A stretch of DNA of 64,000 nucleotides from Hyperoodon ampullatus (GCA_949752795.1 OX457056.1:91720942-91784941), one strand, 5' to 3'. Positions 1 through 11,690 are shown, counted from the stretch's first letter. Notes: a model not told the origin generated them from the letters alone. Translations and numbers: made by a program.

Positions 1-61
1 CGAACCCGTGTCCCCTGCATCGGCAGGCGGACTCGCAACCACTGCGCCACCAGGGAAGCCC
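1..61 (-). mobile_element. CHR-type SINE (short form), cut by window edge
   Basis: This is the 5' (tRNA-like) head of a short-form SINE on the minus strand. Its sense head GGGCTTCCCTGGTGG reads inward from about position 61, and the Pol III B-box-like GGTTCG lies at the very left edge. The rest of the element is outside the window, so tail and TSD cannot be judged. The head is closely similar to the other short-form copies here, which suggests a fairly young insertion. Confidence 0.9.
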
Positions 62-140
62 TATAATCTTTTCTTAAAAGCAATCTGTCAATGTGCATCG
101 AGATATATATATTTTTAAGTATTTATACTCGTTTAAAAAA

Positions 141-868
141 TTTTTATATGAGTATAGTTTATTTACAATGTTGTGTTAGTTTCAGGTGTACAGCAAAATA
201 AATCAGTTATACATGTATCCACTCTTTTTTTAGATTCTTTTCCCATATAGGCTATATAGAGTGCTGGATATAGTTCCCTATGCTATACAACTGGCTCTTA
301 TTAGTTGTCTATTTTACATATAGTAGCATGAATATGTCAATCCCAGTCTTCCAGTTTATCCCTTCCTTTTTCCCCCACACTGGTAGTCATAAGTTTGTTT
401 TCTACATCTGTGATTCTACTTCTGTTTTGTAGATAAGTTCATTTGTACTCTTTTTTTAGGTTCCACATATAAGCGATATCATATGATATTTGTCTTTCTG
501 TGTCTGACTTACTTCACTCAGTATGACAATCTCTAGGTCTATCCACATTACTGCAGATGGCATTATTTTGTTCTTTTTTTATGGCTGAGTAATATTCCAT
601 TGTATGTACGTACCACATCTTCTTTATCCATTCGTCTGTCGATGGGCATTTAGGTTGCTTCTGTGTCCTGGCTATTGTAAACAGTACTGAAATGAACACT
701 GTAGTACATGACTCTTTTTGAATTATGGTTTTCTCAGGGTATATGTCCAGTAGTGGGATTGCTGGGTCATATGGTAGTTCTATTTTTAATTTTTTAAGGA
801 ACCTCTGCACTGTTCTCCATAGTGGCTGAACCCATTTACATTCCCACCAACAGTGTAGGAGGGTTCCC
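141..868 (-). mobile_element. LINE-1 3' fragment (3' UTR plus ORF2 C-terminus)
   Basis: This is a 5'-truncated L1 lying antisense. From left to right it shows the 3' UTR read backwards (the TTTACAATGTTGTGTTAG block typical of cetartiodactyl L1 3' ends) and then the C-terminal part of ORF2. It breaks off at 868 inside the ORF2 C-terminal region, next to the first short-form SINE downstream. I did not find a convincing TSD. Confidence 0.9.
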
Positions 869-870
869 AA
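514..870 (-). pseudogene. L1 ORF2 C-terminal remnant
   Basis: An open frame of about 118 codons reads as the C-terminal segment of L1 ORF2p, downstream of the reverse transcriptase. Recognisable words are [11 protein letters not shown], a [22 protein letters not shown] stretch, TIARTQKQPKCPS and MEYYSAIK. The Cys/His-rich tail region is known to be needed for retrotransposition in intact L1s. The EN and RT domains are absent, so this is a dead 5'-truncated copy. The last codons differ from the usual ending, consistent with decay. Confidence 0.88.
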
Positions 871-917
871 AAGGGGATTTTTTTCTTGGACTCATATCAG
901 TCTTTTTTGGTTTATTT

Positions 918-1176
918 AAGGAAAGGTTTTTTTTGTTTTTTGTTTGTTTGTTGTTGTTGTTGTTTTTGCGATACACGGGCCTCTCACTGTTGTGGCCTCT
1001 CCCGTTGCGGAGCACAGGCTCCAGACGTGCAGGCTCAGTGGCCATGGCTCACGGGCCTAGCCGCTCCGCAGCATGTGGGATCCTCCCGGACCGGGGCACG
1101 AACCCATGTCCCCTGCATCGGCAGGTGGGCTCTCAACCACTGCGCCACCAGGGAAGCCCAAGGAAAGGTTTTTTTT
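918..1176 (-). mobile_element. CHR-type SINE (short form) with 17-bp TSD
   Basis: The SINE body is 935-1159, antisense, flanked by a perfect direct repeat AAGGAAAGGTTTTTTTT at 918-934 and 1160-1176. The poly(T) side at 935-965 is the reversed A-tail, with TTG/TTTG interruptions. The tRNA-like head ends at 1159. The TSD ends in T's, as expected for L1-endonuclease cleavage with the element on the minus strand. L1 machinery therefore mobilised it. The overlapping plus- and minus-strand open frames here are not genes. Confidence 0.95.
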
Positions 1177-1542
1177 ACATATGTATATGCCCAAGATTTT
1201 TATAAGCTTGAATCTTCTTGAGTGAGTCAGTGACAGCTGACTGGAAATGCTTACCTTCCACAGCCAGATTGGTAGATTCCAACCAGACACCAATAAACAT
1301 TTTAAGGAAGTGCCCTCTCCATGTCTCACTGACTCAACAAAGCTGGGAAAACATCTAACTCTCTAACAGAGCCTTCCCAGAATGGACCTTCATTGAAATG
1401 TGCTTTGACCCAGAAGTGTTCAATCAGATGGACTGAGTTTGTCAAGGGTGTCATAGAATTTGTTCTTTTGTAAGGATTGGCATTAGACTATATAACCTCA
1501 CATATCCAATTATCCATTCATTTAACAAATATACAAGCATCA
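1177..1542. other. Anonymous spacer
   Basis: I recognise no coding signal or repeat in this interval. An AP-1-like TGAGTCA occurs at 1223-1229 within a slightly repetitive GAGTGAGTCAGTGAC context. It separates the SINE from the MaLR LTR. Confidence 0.5.
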
Positions 1543-2103
1543 TGTGGTAGACAGCTCCTAAAATGTCTCCCAACCATCTCTGCCTCCTGGTACTATGCAT
1601 TTATATATTTCCTTACAGTTGAGTGTGGCCTGGGCTTAGGGACTTGCTTCTGACTAAAAGAATGCAGCAAAAGTGATGGAATATCACCTCAAGAATGGGT
1701 TACAGAAGACCGTGACTTTTGTTCTCATTCTCTGTCTGTGTGTCTGTCTCTCTTTCCCTGGCCTCTTCTCTCTTTTTCTGGCCTCTTCTCGCTTGCTTAC
1801 TCTGTCTGATGAAGTAAGTGGCTGTACTGTGAGCTGCCCTGTGGAGAGGCTCACGAGGCAAGAAACTGAATCCCTTGAGCTGCGTGAGTGAGCTCAGAAG
1901 CATGTTCTACTGCAGTCTAGCCTCCAGTTAACTGCAGCCCAGAATGACTTCTTCACTCCAGCTTTGAGACACCTTGATTCAGATGACCCAGCTAAGCTAT
2001 GCCCATATTTCTGACCCACAGAAACTGTGAGACAATAAATATTGATGTTTTAAGCCACCAAGTTTTGGGGTAAATTGTTACACAGAGACAGGTGACCAAT
2101 ACA
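1543..2103 (+). mobile_element. MaLR-type solo LTR (MLT1-like)
   Basis: The segment starts TGTGGTAGACAG and ends near CCAATACA, with the TG...CA ends of an LTR. The 3' part has the hallmarks of mammalian MaLR LTRs: CTGACCCACAGAAACTGTGAG, an AATAAA signal at 2034-2039, then TTTAAGCCACCAAGTTTTGG. No internal retroviral-like region is present, so it is a solo LTR or LTR fragment. The AATAAA belongs to the LTR and is not evidence for a host gene end. No clean TSD was found. The exact subfamily is uncertain. Confidence 0.8.
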
Positions 2104-3022
2104 CACTTTTCTGTCACTGTATATAAATTGAAAAAAATGTATTGGTCTTTTAAGACATGCATATAATTTTCATAGAAAGTGGTAACTGCCCTCACTACAT
2201 CTGTGTTCAAAATGCAGTGGTAACATAATAATAATGTGGTCTGGGCTTTTAGCCTAAATATATAAGATTCATGAAACTGACCAAAAAAAGTGATTTGGAA
2301 GAACTTTTAATTATGTGAGATATTTCTGACTGCTTGGAAATGGCTCACTAAGAACTTGAAAATATGCATAGACTTCAGAACAAAAGGTGTCTGGAAATTG
2401 GATTAGAAATTATTTCAGATGATATCAGCCTCTATAAAATTCATCTTTATTAATGGAACCACTGTAAATAAAATTAGAAAAGGAGGTAATGAGGTCATCC
2501 CACCCATTTCTGTTACTTCCTTTTGCATTAGTAGTATGTTTTCTGCAAAAACATACACTATAAATAAAGTATACAAATAATATTTGTGCCAATAAGAATA
2601 GAAAGACTTTGAAGGAAACTTAAAGGAAACCTCTTGTTAAAATTTTGGGCCAGGATTCTCCGACTCCTATGAAGTCAAGATACTGAACTTTAGGATCTTT
2701 TGAAATTTCCTGATTTTCTACTCTGTTTATACCTATGTTCCCAAATTTAATTCCAGAAAATTAGCTTGCTACCCAAATGGGCTGGAGAGAGGCAGTTGAA
2801 TTGAAGCATCTCGGGTTCAGTAGAAGGGTCCAAACTGGATGAAATGGAGTGGTGGAGAGAGAGTAAAGAAGAAATCCAAGGACTGTGGGCTGATAAACTC
2901 CAATGTTAGGAGGGCTAGAAGCAAAGGAGAAACTCAGAAAGAAAACTGAGAAGGTCCAGCTCGGCCCCATCCAACACAGAATTCACTGGGAGGGAAAAAA
3001 TGTTCATATTGATTCATGAAGA
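2104..3022. other. Anonymous AT-rich DNA
   Basis: About 0.9 kb with no recognisable gene, RNA or repeat family. Short open frames here are scattered and lack any domain. It may contain very old, unrecognisable repeats. Confidence 0.5.
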
Positions 3023-3218
3023 TTGTGTCCTTGGTTATTTCTACCCTCCATCTACGCTCTCACCCTTAGTTATTTCATTTATTCCCTTGACTACTATATA
3101 TTCATTCCCATGAAAATGATTCCAAAATTTATGTCTTTATTTCTACATTCTGGACATCTCTACCTGGATATCTATACTCAAGTGGCATCTGAATGCAGCA
3201 TGTTCCAAATCAAACTCT
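3023..3218 (+). mobile_element. L2 LINE fragment (left half, interrupted)
   Basis: This resembles the L2 region containing words such as CATCTCTACCTGGATATCTA and TGTTCCAAATCAAACTC. It stops at a 14-bp repeat, CCAAATCAAACTCT (3205-3218), that recurs at 5744-5757. That repeat marks where an L1 inserted and split the L2. L2 activity ended in early mammals, so this is the oldest layer of the local stack. Confidence 0.65.
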
Positions 3219-3248
3219 CTCTATTTAAAATTTTTATTGGAGGATAAT
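3219..3248 (-). mobile_element. Outer L1 insertion, 3'-most sliver
   Basis: This short piece contains the L1 3'-terminal word TTTTTATTGGAGGATAAT in reverse orientation. It is the left end of an L1 whose remainder resumes at 5339. It is separated from that remainder by a second L1 flanked by TTGGAGGATAAT at 3237-3248 and 5339-5350. Confidence 0.8.
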
Positions 3249-5338
3249 GTTTTTTTAATTTTTATTGGAGTATAGTTGCTTTACAATATTGTGTTAGTTT
3301 CTACTGTACAGCAAAGTAAATCAGCTATACATATACATATATCCCCTCTTTTTTGGATGTCTTCACCACAGAGCATGGAGTAGAGTTCCCTGTGCTATAC
3401 AGTAGGTTCTCATTAGTTATCTATTTTATACATAGTATCAATAGTGTGTATATGTCAATCCCAATCTCCCAATTCATCTCACCACCATCCCCCCACTTTC
3501 CCCTCTTGGTGTCTATACATTTGTTCTCTACATCTGTGTTTCTATTTCTGCCGTGCAAACTGGTTCACATGTACCATTTTTCGAGTTTCCACATATATGC
3601 GTTAATATACGATATTTGTTTTTCTTTTTCTGACTTACCTCACCTGTATGACAGTCTCTAGGTCCATCCATGTCTCTACAAACCAATTTCGTTCCTTTTT
3701 ATGGCTGAGTAATATTCCATTGTATATAGGTATCACATCTTCTTTATCCATTCATCTGTCGATGAGCATTTAGATTGCTTCCATGACCTGGCTATTGTAA
3801 ATACTGCTGCAATGAACATTGGGGTTCATGTGTCCTTTTAAATTATGGTTTCCTCTGGGTATATGCCCAGTAGTGGGAACGCTGAGTCATATGGAAATTC
3901 TATTTTTAGTTTTTTAAAGAACCTCCATACTGTTCTCCACAGTGGCTGTAACAATTTACATTCCCACCAACAGTGCAAGAGGGTTCCCTTTTCTCCACAC
4001 CCTCTCCAGCATTTGTTGTTTGTAGATTTTCTGATGATGGCCATCCTAACCGGTGTGAGGTGATACCTCATTGAAGTTTTGATTTGCATTTCTCTAATAA
4101 TTAGTGATGTTGAGCAGCTTTTCACAGTCCTCTTGGCCATCTGTGTGTCTTCTTTGGAGAAGTGTCTGTTTAGGTCTTCTGCCCATTTTTTGTTTGGGTT
4201 GTTTTTTTTTTAATATTGAGCTACATGAGCTGTTTCTATATTTTGGAGATTAGTCCTTTGCCTGTTGATTCATTTGCAAATATTTTCTCCCATTCTGAGG
4301 GTTGTCTTTTTGTCTTGTTTTTAGTTTCCTTTGCTGTGCAAAAGCTTTTAAGTTTCATTAGGTCCCATTTGTTTATTTTTGTTCTCATTTTTTTGTTCTC
4401 ATTTTTTTATTCTCATTACTCTATGAGGTGGGTCAAAAAAGATCTGGCTGTGATTTATGTCAAAGTGTTCTTCCTATGTTTTCCTCTAAGAGTTTTATAG
4501 TGTCTGCTCTTACATTTAGGTCTTTAATCCATTTGGAGTTTATGTTTGTGTATGGTGTTAGGGAGTGTTCTAATTTCATTCTTTTACATGTAGCTGTCCA
4601 GTTTTCCCAGCACCACTTACTGAAGAGACTGTCTTTTCTCCATGGTATATCCTTGCCTCCTTTGTCATAGATTAGTTGACCATAGGTGCATGGGTTTATC
4701 TCTGGGCCTTCTATCCTGTTCCATTGATCTATATTTCTGTTTTTGTGCCAGTACCATATTGTCTTGATTGCTGTAGCTTTGCAGTATACTCTGAAGTCAG
4801 GGAGTCTGATTCCTCCAGCTCTGTTTTTTTTACCCTCAAGACTGCTTTGGCTATTCGGGGTCTTTTGTGTCTCCATACAAATTTTAAGATTTTTTTGTTC
4901 TAGTTCTGTAAAAAATGCTGTTGGTAATTTGATAGGGATTGCATTGTATCTGTAAATTGCTTTGGGTAGTATAGTCATTTTCACAATATTTATTCTTCCA
5001 ACCCAAGAACCTGGCATATCTCTCCATCTGTTTGTGTCATCTTTGATTTATTTCATCAGTGTCTTATAATTTTCTGCATACAGGTCTTTTACCTCCTTAG
5101 GTAGGTTTATTCCTATGTATTTTATTCTTTTTGTTGCAGTGGCAAATGCGAGTGTTTCCTTAATTTCTCTTTCAGGTTTTTCATCATTAGTATATAGGAA
5201 TGCCAGAGATTTCTGTGCATTAATTTTGTATCCTGCCACTTTACCAAATTCATTGATTAGCTCTAGTAGTTTTCTGGTGACATCTTTAGGATTCTCTATG
5301 TATAGTACCATGTCATCTGCAAACAGTGACAGTTTTAC
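3249..5338 (-). mobile_element. Inner L1, 5'-truncated (about 2.1 kb)
   Basis: From the left come a T-rich 3' end, the 3' UTR, and then ORF2 read antisense from its C-terminus up to the RT active-site region. The copy breaks off just upstream of the RT FADD box. It is flanked by the 12-bp TSD TTGGAGGATAAT (3237-3248, 5339-5350), which is itself part of the L1 it landed in. It is therefore the youngest element of this three-layer nest. Frameshifts and stops split ORF2. Confidence 0.92.
3838..5335 (-). pseudogene. L1 ORF2 remnant (RT end to C-terminus), broken
   Basis: Three separated frames on the minus strand make up one decayed ORF2. 5048-5311 holds the sequence just after the RT active site, with the FADD codons at 5312-5323 just beyond its first Met. 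4460-5017 holds the post-RT region ([19 protein letters not shown], then [12 protein letters not shown]). 3838-4140 holds the C-terminal region with [10 protein letters not shown]. Endonuclease and most of RT are missing. Stops and frameshifts between the segments show it is inactive. The normal ORF2 protein is about 1,270 residues. Confidence 0.9.
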
Positions 5339-5743
5339 TTGGAGGATAATTGATTTACAATGCTGTGTTAGTTTCAGGTGTACAGCAAAGTGACTCTGTT
5401 ATACAAATACATATATCCACTCTTTTTTAGATTCTTTTCCCATATAGGCCATTACAGAGTATTGAGTATAGTTCCCTGTGCTATACAGTACGTCCCTGTT
5501 AGTTATCTATTTTGTATATAGCAGCGTGTATGCATCAGTCCCAATCTTCCAATTTTTCCTTCCCCCCTTACCACCCCAATAACCATAAGTTTATTTTCTA
5601 CATCTGTAATTCTATTTCAGTTTTGTAGATAAGTTCATTTGTAGCCTTTTTTCTTAGATTCCACATGTAAGTGATGTCATATGATGTTTGTCTTTCTCTG
5701 TCTGAGTTACTTCACTCAGTATGAGACTCTCTAGGTCCATCCA
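5339..5743 (-). mobile_element. Outer L1 insertion, remainder (3' UTR)
   Basis: This is the continuation of the L1 begun at 3219: 3' UTR only, antisense, from GGAGGATAATTGATTTACAA to CTCTAGGTCCATCCA. It ends exactly at the second copy of CCAAATCAAACTCT (5744-5757). The outer L1 was thus a heavily 5'-truncated insertion of about 430 bp into an L2, before the inner L1 landed near its 3' end. Confidence 0.9.
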
Positions 5744-6050
5744 CCAAATCAAACTCTTAAATCTCCCCACAGATGCCATCTTCTGAAACACATTTCTGGA
5801 TCAACTTACCTAAAAATCCTCCTACCCTTCCCCTCAATCACTATTTCCTTAAATTGTTTTATTTTTAGTAATAGCACTTATCAACATTGAACATTAAATT
5901 ATGAATTTATTTCTTTGTTAACTCTCTTTCTCCCACACTAGACTATAAGCCCCATGAGGGCAGGGACTTAGCCTCTGATTCCCTGATGTATCCTTTGCTC
6001 CAAAATTGGTCCCTGGCCATAGTAACTGCTCAATAAATATCTCCTGGTTC
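5744..6050 (+). mobile_element. L2 LINE 3' end (right half)
   Basis: After the TSD copy, the L2 resumes with its diagnostic 3' end: AATAGCACTTATCAACATTG, then CCCACACTAGACTATAAGC, CATGAGGGCAGGGACTTAG and finally GCTCAATAAATATCTCC. Several hundred bases of the L2 consensus between the left half (3023-3218) and this piece are missing, by old internal deletion. The AATAAA-like word belongs to the L2 tail. Confidence 0.88.
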
Positions 6051-7677
6051 CGGTTTTTTGAAGCCTCTCATTACTGGATTTTAAAAACTAAATTTATTAT
6101 TTTGAGATAATTTTAGATTTATGTGCAGTTCTAAGAAACAATACAATAGGGATCCAATGTAGCTTTTACTCGGTTTCTCTCAGTGATAATGTCTTACCAA
6201 ACTGTAGTGCAATATCACAACCACAATATTGACATTGATGCAGTCAAGATACAGAACATTTCTATCACCACAGGGATCCCTCATGTTGCCCTTTTATAAC
6301 CACATCCATTTCTTCTTGCCTCCACTCCCTCCTTAACCCCTGACAACCACTGATCTGTTCTCCAATTCTATAATATTGTCACTTCAAGAATGTCGTATAA
6401 ATGGAATCATATAACATGTAACCTTTGGAGATTTAATTTTTTTCACTTAGCATAATTCTCTGGAGATTGGTCCAGGTTTTTACATGTATCAACAACTTCT
6501 TGTTGCTAAGCAGTGGTCCACAGGATGCATGTATCACAGTTTGTTTAACTATTCAACCATTACAGGACCTCTAGGTTGTTTCCAGTTTGGAGGTATTAAA
6601 AATGAAGATGCTATAAATATTCATGCACAGGTTTCCATGTAAACAGAAGTCTTCATTTCTCTAGGATAAATGCCCAAGAGTGCAATTGCTGGGTTCAATG
6701 ATAGTTGCATTTTAAAGAAACTGTCAAACTGTTTTCTAGAGTGGCTGTACCATTCCTACCAGCAATGTATGAATGATCCAGTTTCTCCACATCCTTACCA
6801 GCATTTTGTGTCTTCACTATTTTTTAGTTTATTCTTTCTAACATTTGTGTAGTGATATCTCATTGTGGTTTAATTTGCATTTTCCTAAAGGCTAATGATG
6901 TATTAGCCTTTCCACTTGGTGAAATGTCTGTTTAGGTCTTTTGTTTATTTTTTAACTGGATTACTTAGTTTTTTTACTGCAGACTTTTCAGACTTCTTAG
7001 TATATTTGAATACTAGGTTTTTGTTGGGTATATGCCTTGCAAATATTTTCTCTCAGTCTGTAGCTTGTCTTTTCCTCCTCTTAAGAAGGTCTTTCATAGA
7101 GCAACAGTCTTTAATTTCTATCAAGTCCAGTTTATCAATTTTTCTTTGATGGATTGCTTTTGGTATTACATCTAAGAACTTCTTTCCTAGCTCTAGATCC
7201 TGAAGTTTTTCTTCTTTGCTTATTTTTTCTAAAAGTTTTACAGTTTTACATTTAAGCTCATGACCTATTTTGAGTTAATTTTTGTGTAAGGTGTGAGACA
7301 TAGGTCAAGGTTCACTTTCTTGCCTATGGATATCAAAATTTGTTGAGAAGGTTATCTTTCCTCCCTTGAATTACTTTCATACCTTTGTGGAAAGTCAGGC
7401 ATATTTTGGGAACTCTATTTCCAGGTTCTCTCTTCTGTTCCATTGATCTGTGTGTTTATCCCTCCAACACAATCCAATATCACAAAATCCTGATAACTGT
7501 AGATACTTAATGTCTTGAAATCAAGTAAATTGATTCCTCCCACTTCATTCTTATTTCTCAAAAATGGTTTCAGCTATTGTAGCTCTTTTGCCTTTCTATA
7601 TGAATTTTAGAATAATGTTGCTATATCTGCAAAAAATCTTGCTGGCATTTTGATAGGAATTGCATTAAATCTGTATA

Positions 7678-7896
7678 TCAAATTGGGAATGATTGACATT
7701 TTGCTATCTTGAATCTTGCAATCCATGAACATGGTACATCTCTCCATTTATTTAGATCTCCTTTGATTTCTTTCATCAGCATTCTGTAGTTTTCAGCACA
7801 CAAGTCCTGTACACACTTTGTTCGATTTATACCTAAGTTTTTCTGCCCCCCTTCTTCAATTGTAAATGGTATTGTATTTTTAATTTCATTGTCCAC
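7678..7896 (-). pseudogene. L1M ORF2 fragment
   Basis: A 72-codon open piece of the old L1M ORF2 lies downstream of the RT catalytic box. Readable words include NLGINRTKCVQDLCAENYRM and LMKEIKGDLNKWRDVPCSWI, matching the stretch that precedes the conserved P(C/G)SW segment of L1 ORF2. Neighbouring codons are broken by stops and indels. Confidence 0.75.
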
Positions 7897-8737
7897 ATGT
7901 TCTATGTTTTATGAATTCTTTATTTGCTAATATTTTATTAATGATTTTCTGTATATTTTTGAAAATATTGGTCTGTAGTTTTCTTTCTATATAATATATT
8001 CACTTGGTTTTGGTATCAGGGTAATGCTAGTCATAAAGTGAATTGTGAAGTGTTCTTTCCTCTTCTATTTAGTGGAATTGATTGTGCAGAATTGGTGTTA
8101 ATTTTCCTTTAGACATTTGGTAGAATTCTTCAGTGAAACCATGTGTGCATGGAGGTTTCTTGGGGGGAATTTTAAAATTACAAATTCAAAAATTTTTAAT
8201 AGTTATGGAACCATTCCAATTATCTCTTTCATATTGAGTGAGCTATGGTAGTTTATGGGGTTTTTTTGAGAAATTGGTCTATTTCATCTAAGTTTACCAA
8301 CTTAACGTCAACATGATGTCAAATTTGTTATCAACAAACGTCATATTTATGTGTGTAGAGATATTCAGAGAATTCTCTTTTTATTTTTTTGATGTCTGCA
8401 GGGTCTGTAGTGATATTCTCTATTTCATTCCTGATGTTGGTGATTTGTGTCTTTCTCTCTCTCTCTTTTTTTTTGTCAGTCTTGCTAAAGATTTGTCAAG
8501 TTCATTAATCTTTTCTAAGACTCAACTCTTTCTTTCATTGATTTTCTCTGTTTTCTATTTCAATTTCAATAATTTCAGCTCTTTATTTCTCCCTTTCTTT
8601 TACTTGCTTTGGGTTTAGTTTGCTCTCTTGAAATGGTAGCTTATATTATTCATTTGAGACTTTTCTTCTTCTCTAGTGTATGTATTTAGTGCTATAAATT
8701 TTCCTCTCAGCAGTGCTTAAGTGTCTCCCACAAATCT

Positions 8738-8985
8738 TTTCCAGATTTATTGAGATATAAATGACAAATAAAAATTGTACAACTTGATGTTTAGATATAT
8801 ATATGTAATAATCACCACAATCAAACTAATTAACATATCTATCACCTCACATAGTTACCATTTTCTTTTCCTTGTGGTGAGAACACTTAAGATCTACCTT
8901 CTTAGCAAATCATGCATACAATACAGTATTATTAACCATAATCATATTGCTGTACATTAGATCTCCAGACCTTAACTTGCATAAC
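8738..8985 (-). mobile_element. L1M 3' UTR fragment nested in older L1M
   Basis: The host L1M reading breaks at about 8737 and resumes at about 8986. The intervening DNA has the 3'-UTR signature of another L1M subfamily in reverse (TTTATTGAGATATAAATGAC, ATCACCTCACATAGTTACC, TGTACATTAGATCTCCAGA). The flanks CTCCCACAAATCTTTT and TTCCCATGAATTTT are diverged versions of one host segment, consistent with an old TSD. Confidence 0.7.
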
Positions 8986-10800
8986 TGAAATTCCCATGAA
9001 TTTTGATATGTTGTATTTTCATTTTTGTTTAATATATTTTTTAAAATTTCCCTTAAGATTTTCTCTTTGATCCCTGGATTATTTAGAAGCATGTTGTTTC
9101 CAAGTTTGGAGATTTCTGTTATCTTTTTAAATTGATTTCTAGTTTGACTCCTTTGATGTCTGAAAACACACTCTGAACACTCTGTATGATTTCAATTCTT
9201 TTCAATTTGTTGAAGTTTACTTTACGGCCCAGGATGTGTTCTGTTTTGTTATATATTCTATGGGTACTTGAAAAGAATGGGTATTCTGCTATTATTGGGT
9301 AGAGTGTTTTATAAATGTCAATTATATCTTGCTGGTTGATGGTGTTGAGTTCTTCTGTATCTTTGCTAATTTTATTCTATTTCTTCTATCAATTGTAAGA
9401 GAGGACATTACATTGAAGTCGTCAACTATGATTGTGGATTTGTCTGTTCCTCCTTTTAGTTCTATCAGTTTTGCTTCACATATTTGGTACCTCTGTTGCA
9501 TAAACATTTAGAATTACTTTTTTTTTTTTTGGTGGATTGGCCCTTTTATCATTATATATGTTCCTCTCTGTCTCTGGTAATTTTCTTTGCTCTGAAGTCT
9601 ACTTTATCTGGTATTAAAATAGCTTCTTCTGCATTCCTTTGATTAATATTTGCATGATGTAACTTTTTCCATTTTTTTGCTTTCAACTGGATCCTATATC
9701 ATTATTAACGCATATAGTTGAGTCCTGTTTTTAAATCCACTCTGCCAATCTCTGTCTTTTAATTGGTACATTTGGATGATTTCCGTTTAATGTAATGATT
9801 GATTTCAGTGCATAAATGTGCCATTTTAATTTTTGTTTTATTTGTTATCACGGTTTTTCATTTCTCTGTTTTCTTTTTCCTTCCTTTCTGTGGATTACTT
9901 GAACAATTTTTAGAATTCCATTTCTGACTTATCTGCAGTATTTTTGAATATATATTAATATAGATATTTTTAGTAGTTGTAAATATTACTTTATATAACT
10001 TAACACAATCTACTGGTGTTGCCATTTTACCAGTTCAAATCAAATGTAGAAAACTTACCTTTCTTAATGTCCCTTTACTCTTCCCCATTTATAATGTAAT
10101 CATTGTAAATATTTTCTCTACATACATTTAGAACCAAAGCAGACAGTGTTATCCTTTCTACTTCCACCATCAGATATACTTCAGAAAACTCAAGAGGAGA
10201 AGTAAATTCTATTGTATTTATTTGTACTTTTGCTGTGTTCTTTCTTCCTTCTTAATGATCCAAGGTTTCTTCCTTTATCGTTTTCTTTCTACTTAGAGAA
10301 CTTTAGTTAGCCATTCTTTTAGCATAGGTAGGCTAGTGACATATTCTTTTAGTTTCTTTACCTGAGAATGTTTTGATTCCTCTTTCATGCCTGAAAGATA
10401 TATTTTCACTGGAAATAGGATTCTGGGTTGATAATTCTTTTCTTTCAACATTTGGAAAATGTGCCACTGGCCTCCATGGTTTCTGATGAGAAATCCAATA
10501 CCATTCCATTTGTTTTCCCCCTTTAGATAAGGTTTTGCTTCCCTCTCATTACTTTCAAGATATTTTTCTGTCTTTATTTTTCAGAAGTTTGATTATGATG
10601 TGTCTTGGTGTTAATTCCTTTAAGCCAGTTATGTTTGGGATTCACTCAGCTTCTTGCATCTGTGAACTTATATCATTTGGCAAATTGGGGACTTTTCAGC
10701 CATTATTACTTCAAGTACTTTTTCAGCTTAACCCTCTTTTCCCTCTCTTTTTGAGACTCTGTTAACATGAATGTTAGATATTTTTTTATAGTTTATCTTG

Positions 10801-11489
10801 CATATAAGTAATGTCATTCTGATAAATTGCAGGGATGGAGTTTACCATTTTTCTTACAGTCACAGCCAGGCACTGCCTACAGCATGTATTTAAAAAAAAA
10901 ATCCATGCCTACTGTAAATCCATTTCTCTCACAGTGTGTGACCTTCTGTTAGGGCTCCCATATTTCTTTCTTTATTAAAGGCAGATTGAAACTTCACAGC
11001 ATTTAATAGGCTCTTTATCTCTTAAAGAAAATTTTATGAAGGAGTTATAGAAAAGGCAAAGTGAAGCTTGAAATCATGGAAATAATGTTTAGAGAAAAAG
11101 ATCAAAATAGTAAAAAGGATTAAATATAATGCTTTGTTAAAGGGCTCGCTTTGAACATAATACATTCTCAGAAAGGCTTTAAGAGAAATACAATGGTGCT
11201 CAAAATTCCTAATGCATCCTCAGAACAGAGTGATTTACCCTTGATTAACAGTTGGAAAGCCCTGTTATGAGCCAGTCTGAGCCTCCTTTATTGAAGACAG
11301 GTGCTTGCAGCTAAACAGTTTATCAGTGTTCATAAAAACAATCAAGTCCATCCCTTATGTGAGGTCTGGTCCCCTCGAGTGGGTTCATGCCTTTGCTGTC
11401 TAGCCAAACTCAATCCTGCTTGATTGACAGGTGTTAAAACATCATCATTTGTTCCTGGAACAAATCTGAGAGTGTCCCCCCACCCCAAA
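10801..11489. other. Anonymous, apparently repeat-free DNA
   Basis: This block has no recognised repeat and no plausible reading frame. It is AT-rich with a few ordered GC patches (11,340-11,420). It is one of the cleaner non-repetitive islands in the window and so a candidate for testing conservation. The sequence itself does not show a function. Confidence 0.45.
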
Positions 11490-11690
11490 AGTTATTCCAA
11501 AGCCCCCAGAACTTCCCATTACCACTTTTCACACTTTACTGATACTCATTCTTGAATGTCTGTCTCCTCAGATACACTCTGTGCTCTGTGACATCTGACA
11601 AAATCCCGTCTTTTTACTCAGCACATGAACCATGTACTGGCACATGGGGGCACTGGGTAAATGTCTAATAAATGTCTAAGTGAACAAGAT
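11490..11690 (+). mobile_element. Possible L2 3' end
   Basis: The run from CCCAGAACTTCCCATTACCA to GTCTAATAAATGTCTAAGTG resembles the L2 3' end, including the GGCACATGGGGGCAC...AATAAATG closing motif. It is diverged and lacks the usual AGACTGTAAGC box, so the assignment is tentative. Confidence 0.45.

Larger units (their letters stand above)
6064..10800 (-). mobile_element. Old L1M-type LINE-1, nearly full length, decayed
   Basis: Reading antisense from the left: 3' UTR (TGAGATAATTTTAGATTTATG), ORF2 C-terminal region, RT region around 7.6-8.7 kb, endonuclease-side sequence from about 9.0 kb, and ORF1/5' material up to about 10.8 kb. The order matches a single L1 on the minus strand of roughly 4.5 kb excluding a nested piece at 8738-8985. 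It is heavily mutated; the longest open piece is about 72 codons. Base composition is T-rich on the plus strand, as expected for antisense L1. Boundaries are approximate. Confidence 0.85.

Noticed and set aside
2034..2039. AATAAA as a host gene polyadenylation signal
   Set aside because: It sits at the normal place within a MaLR LTR; the same is true for 20856-20861.
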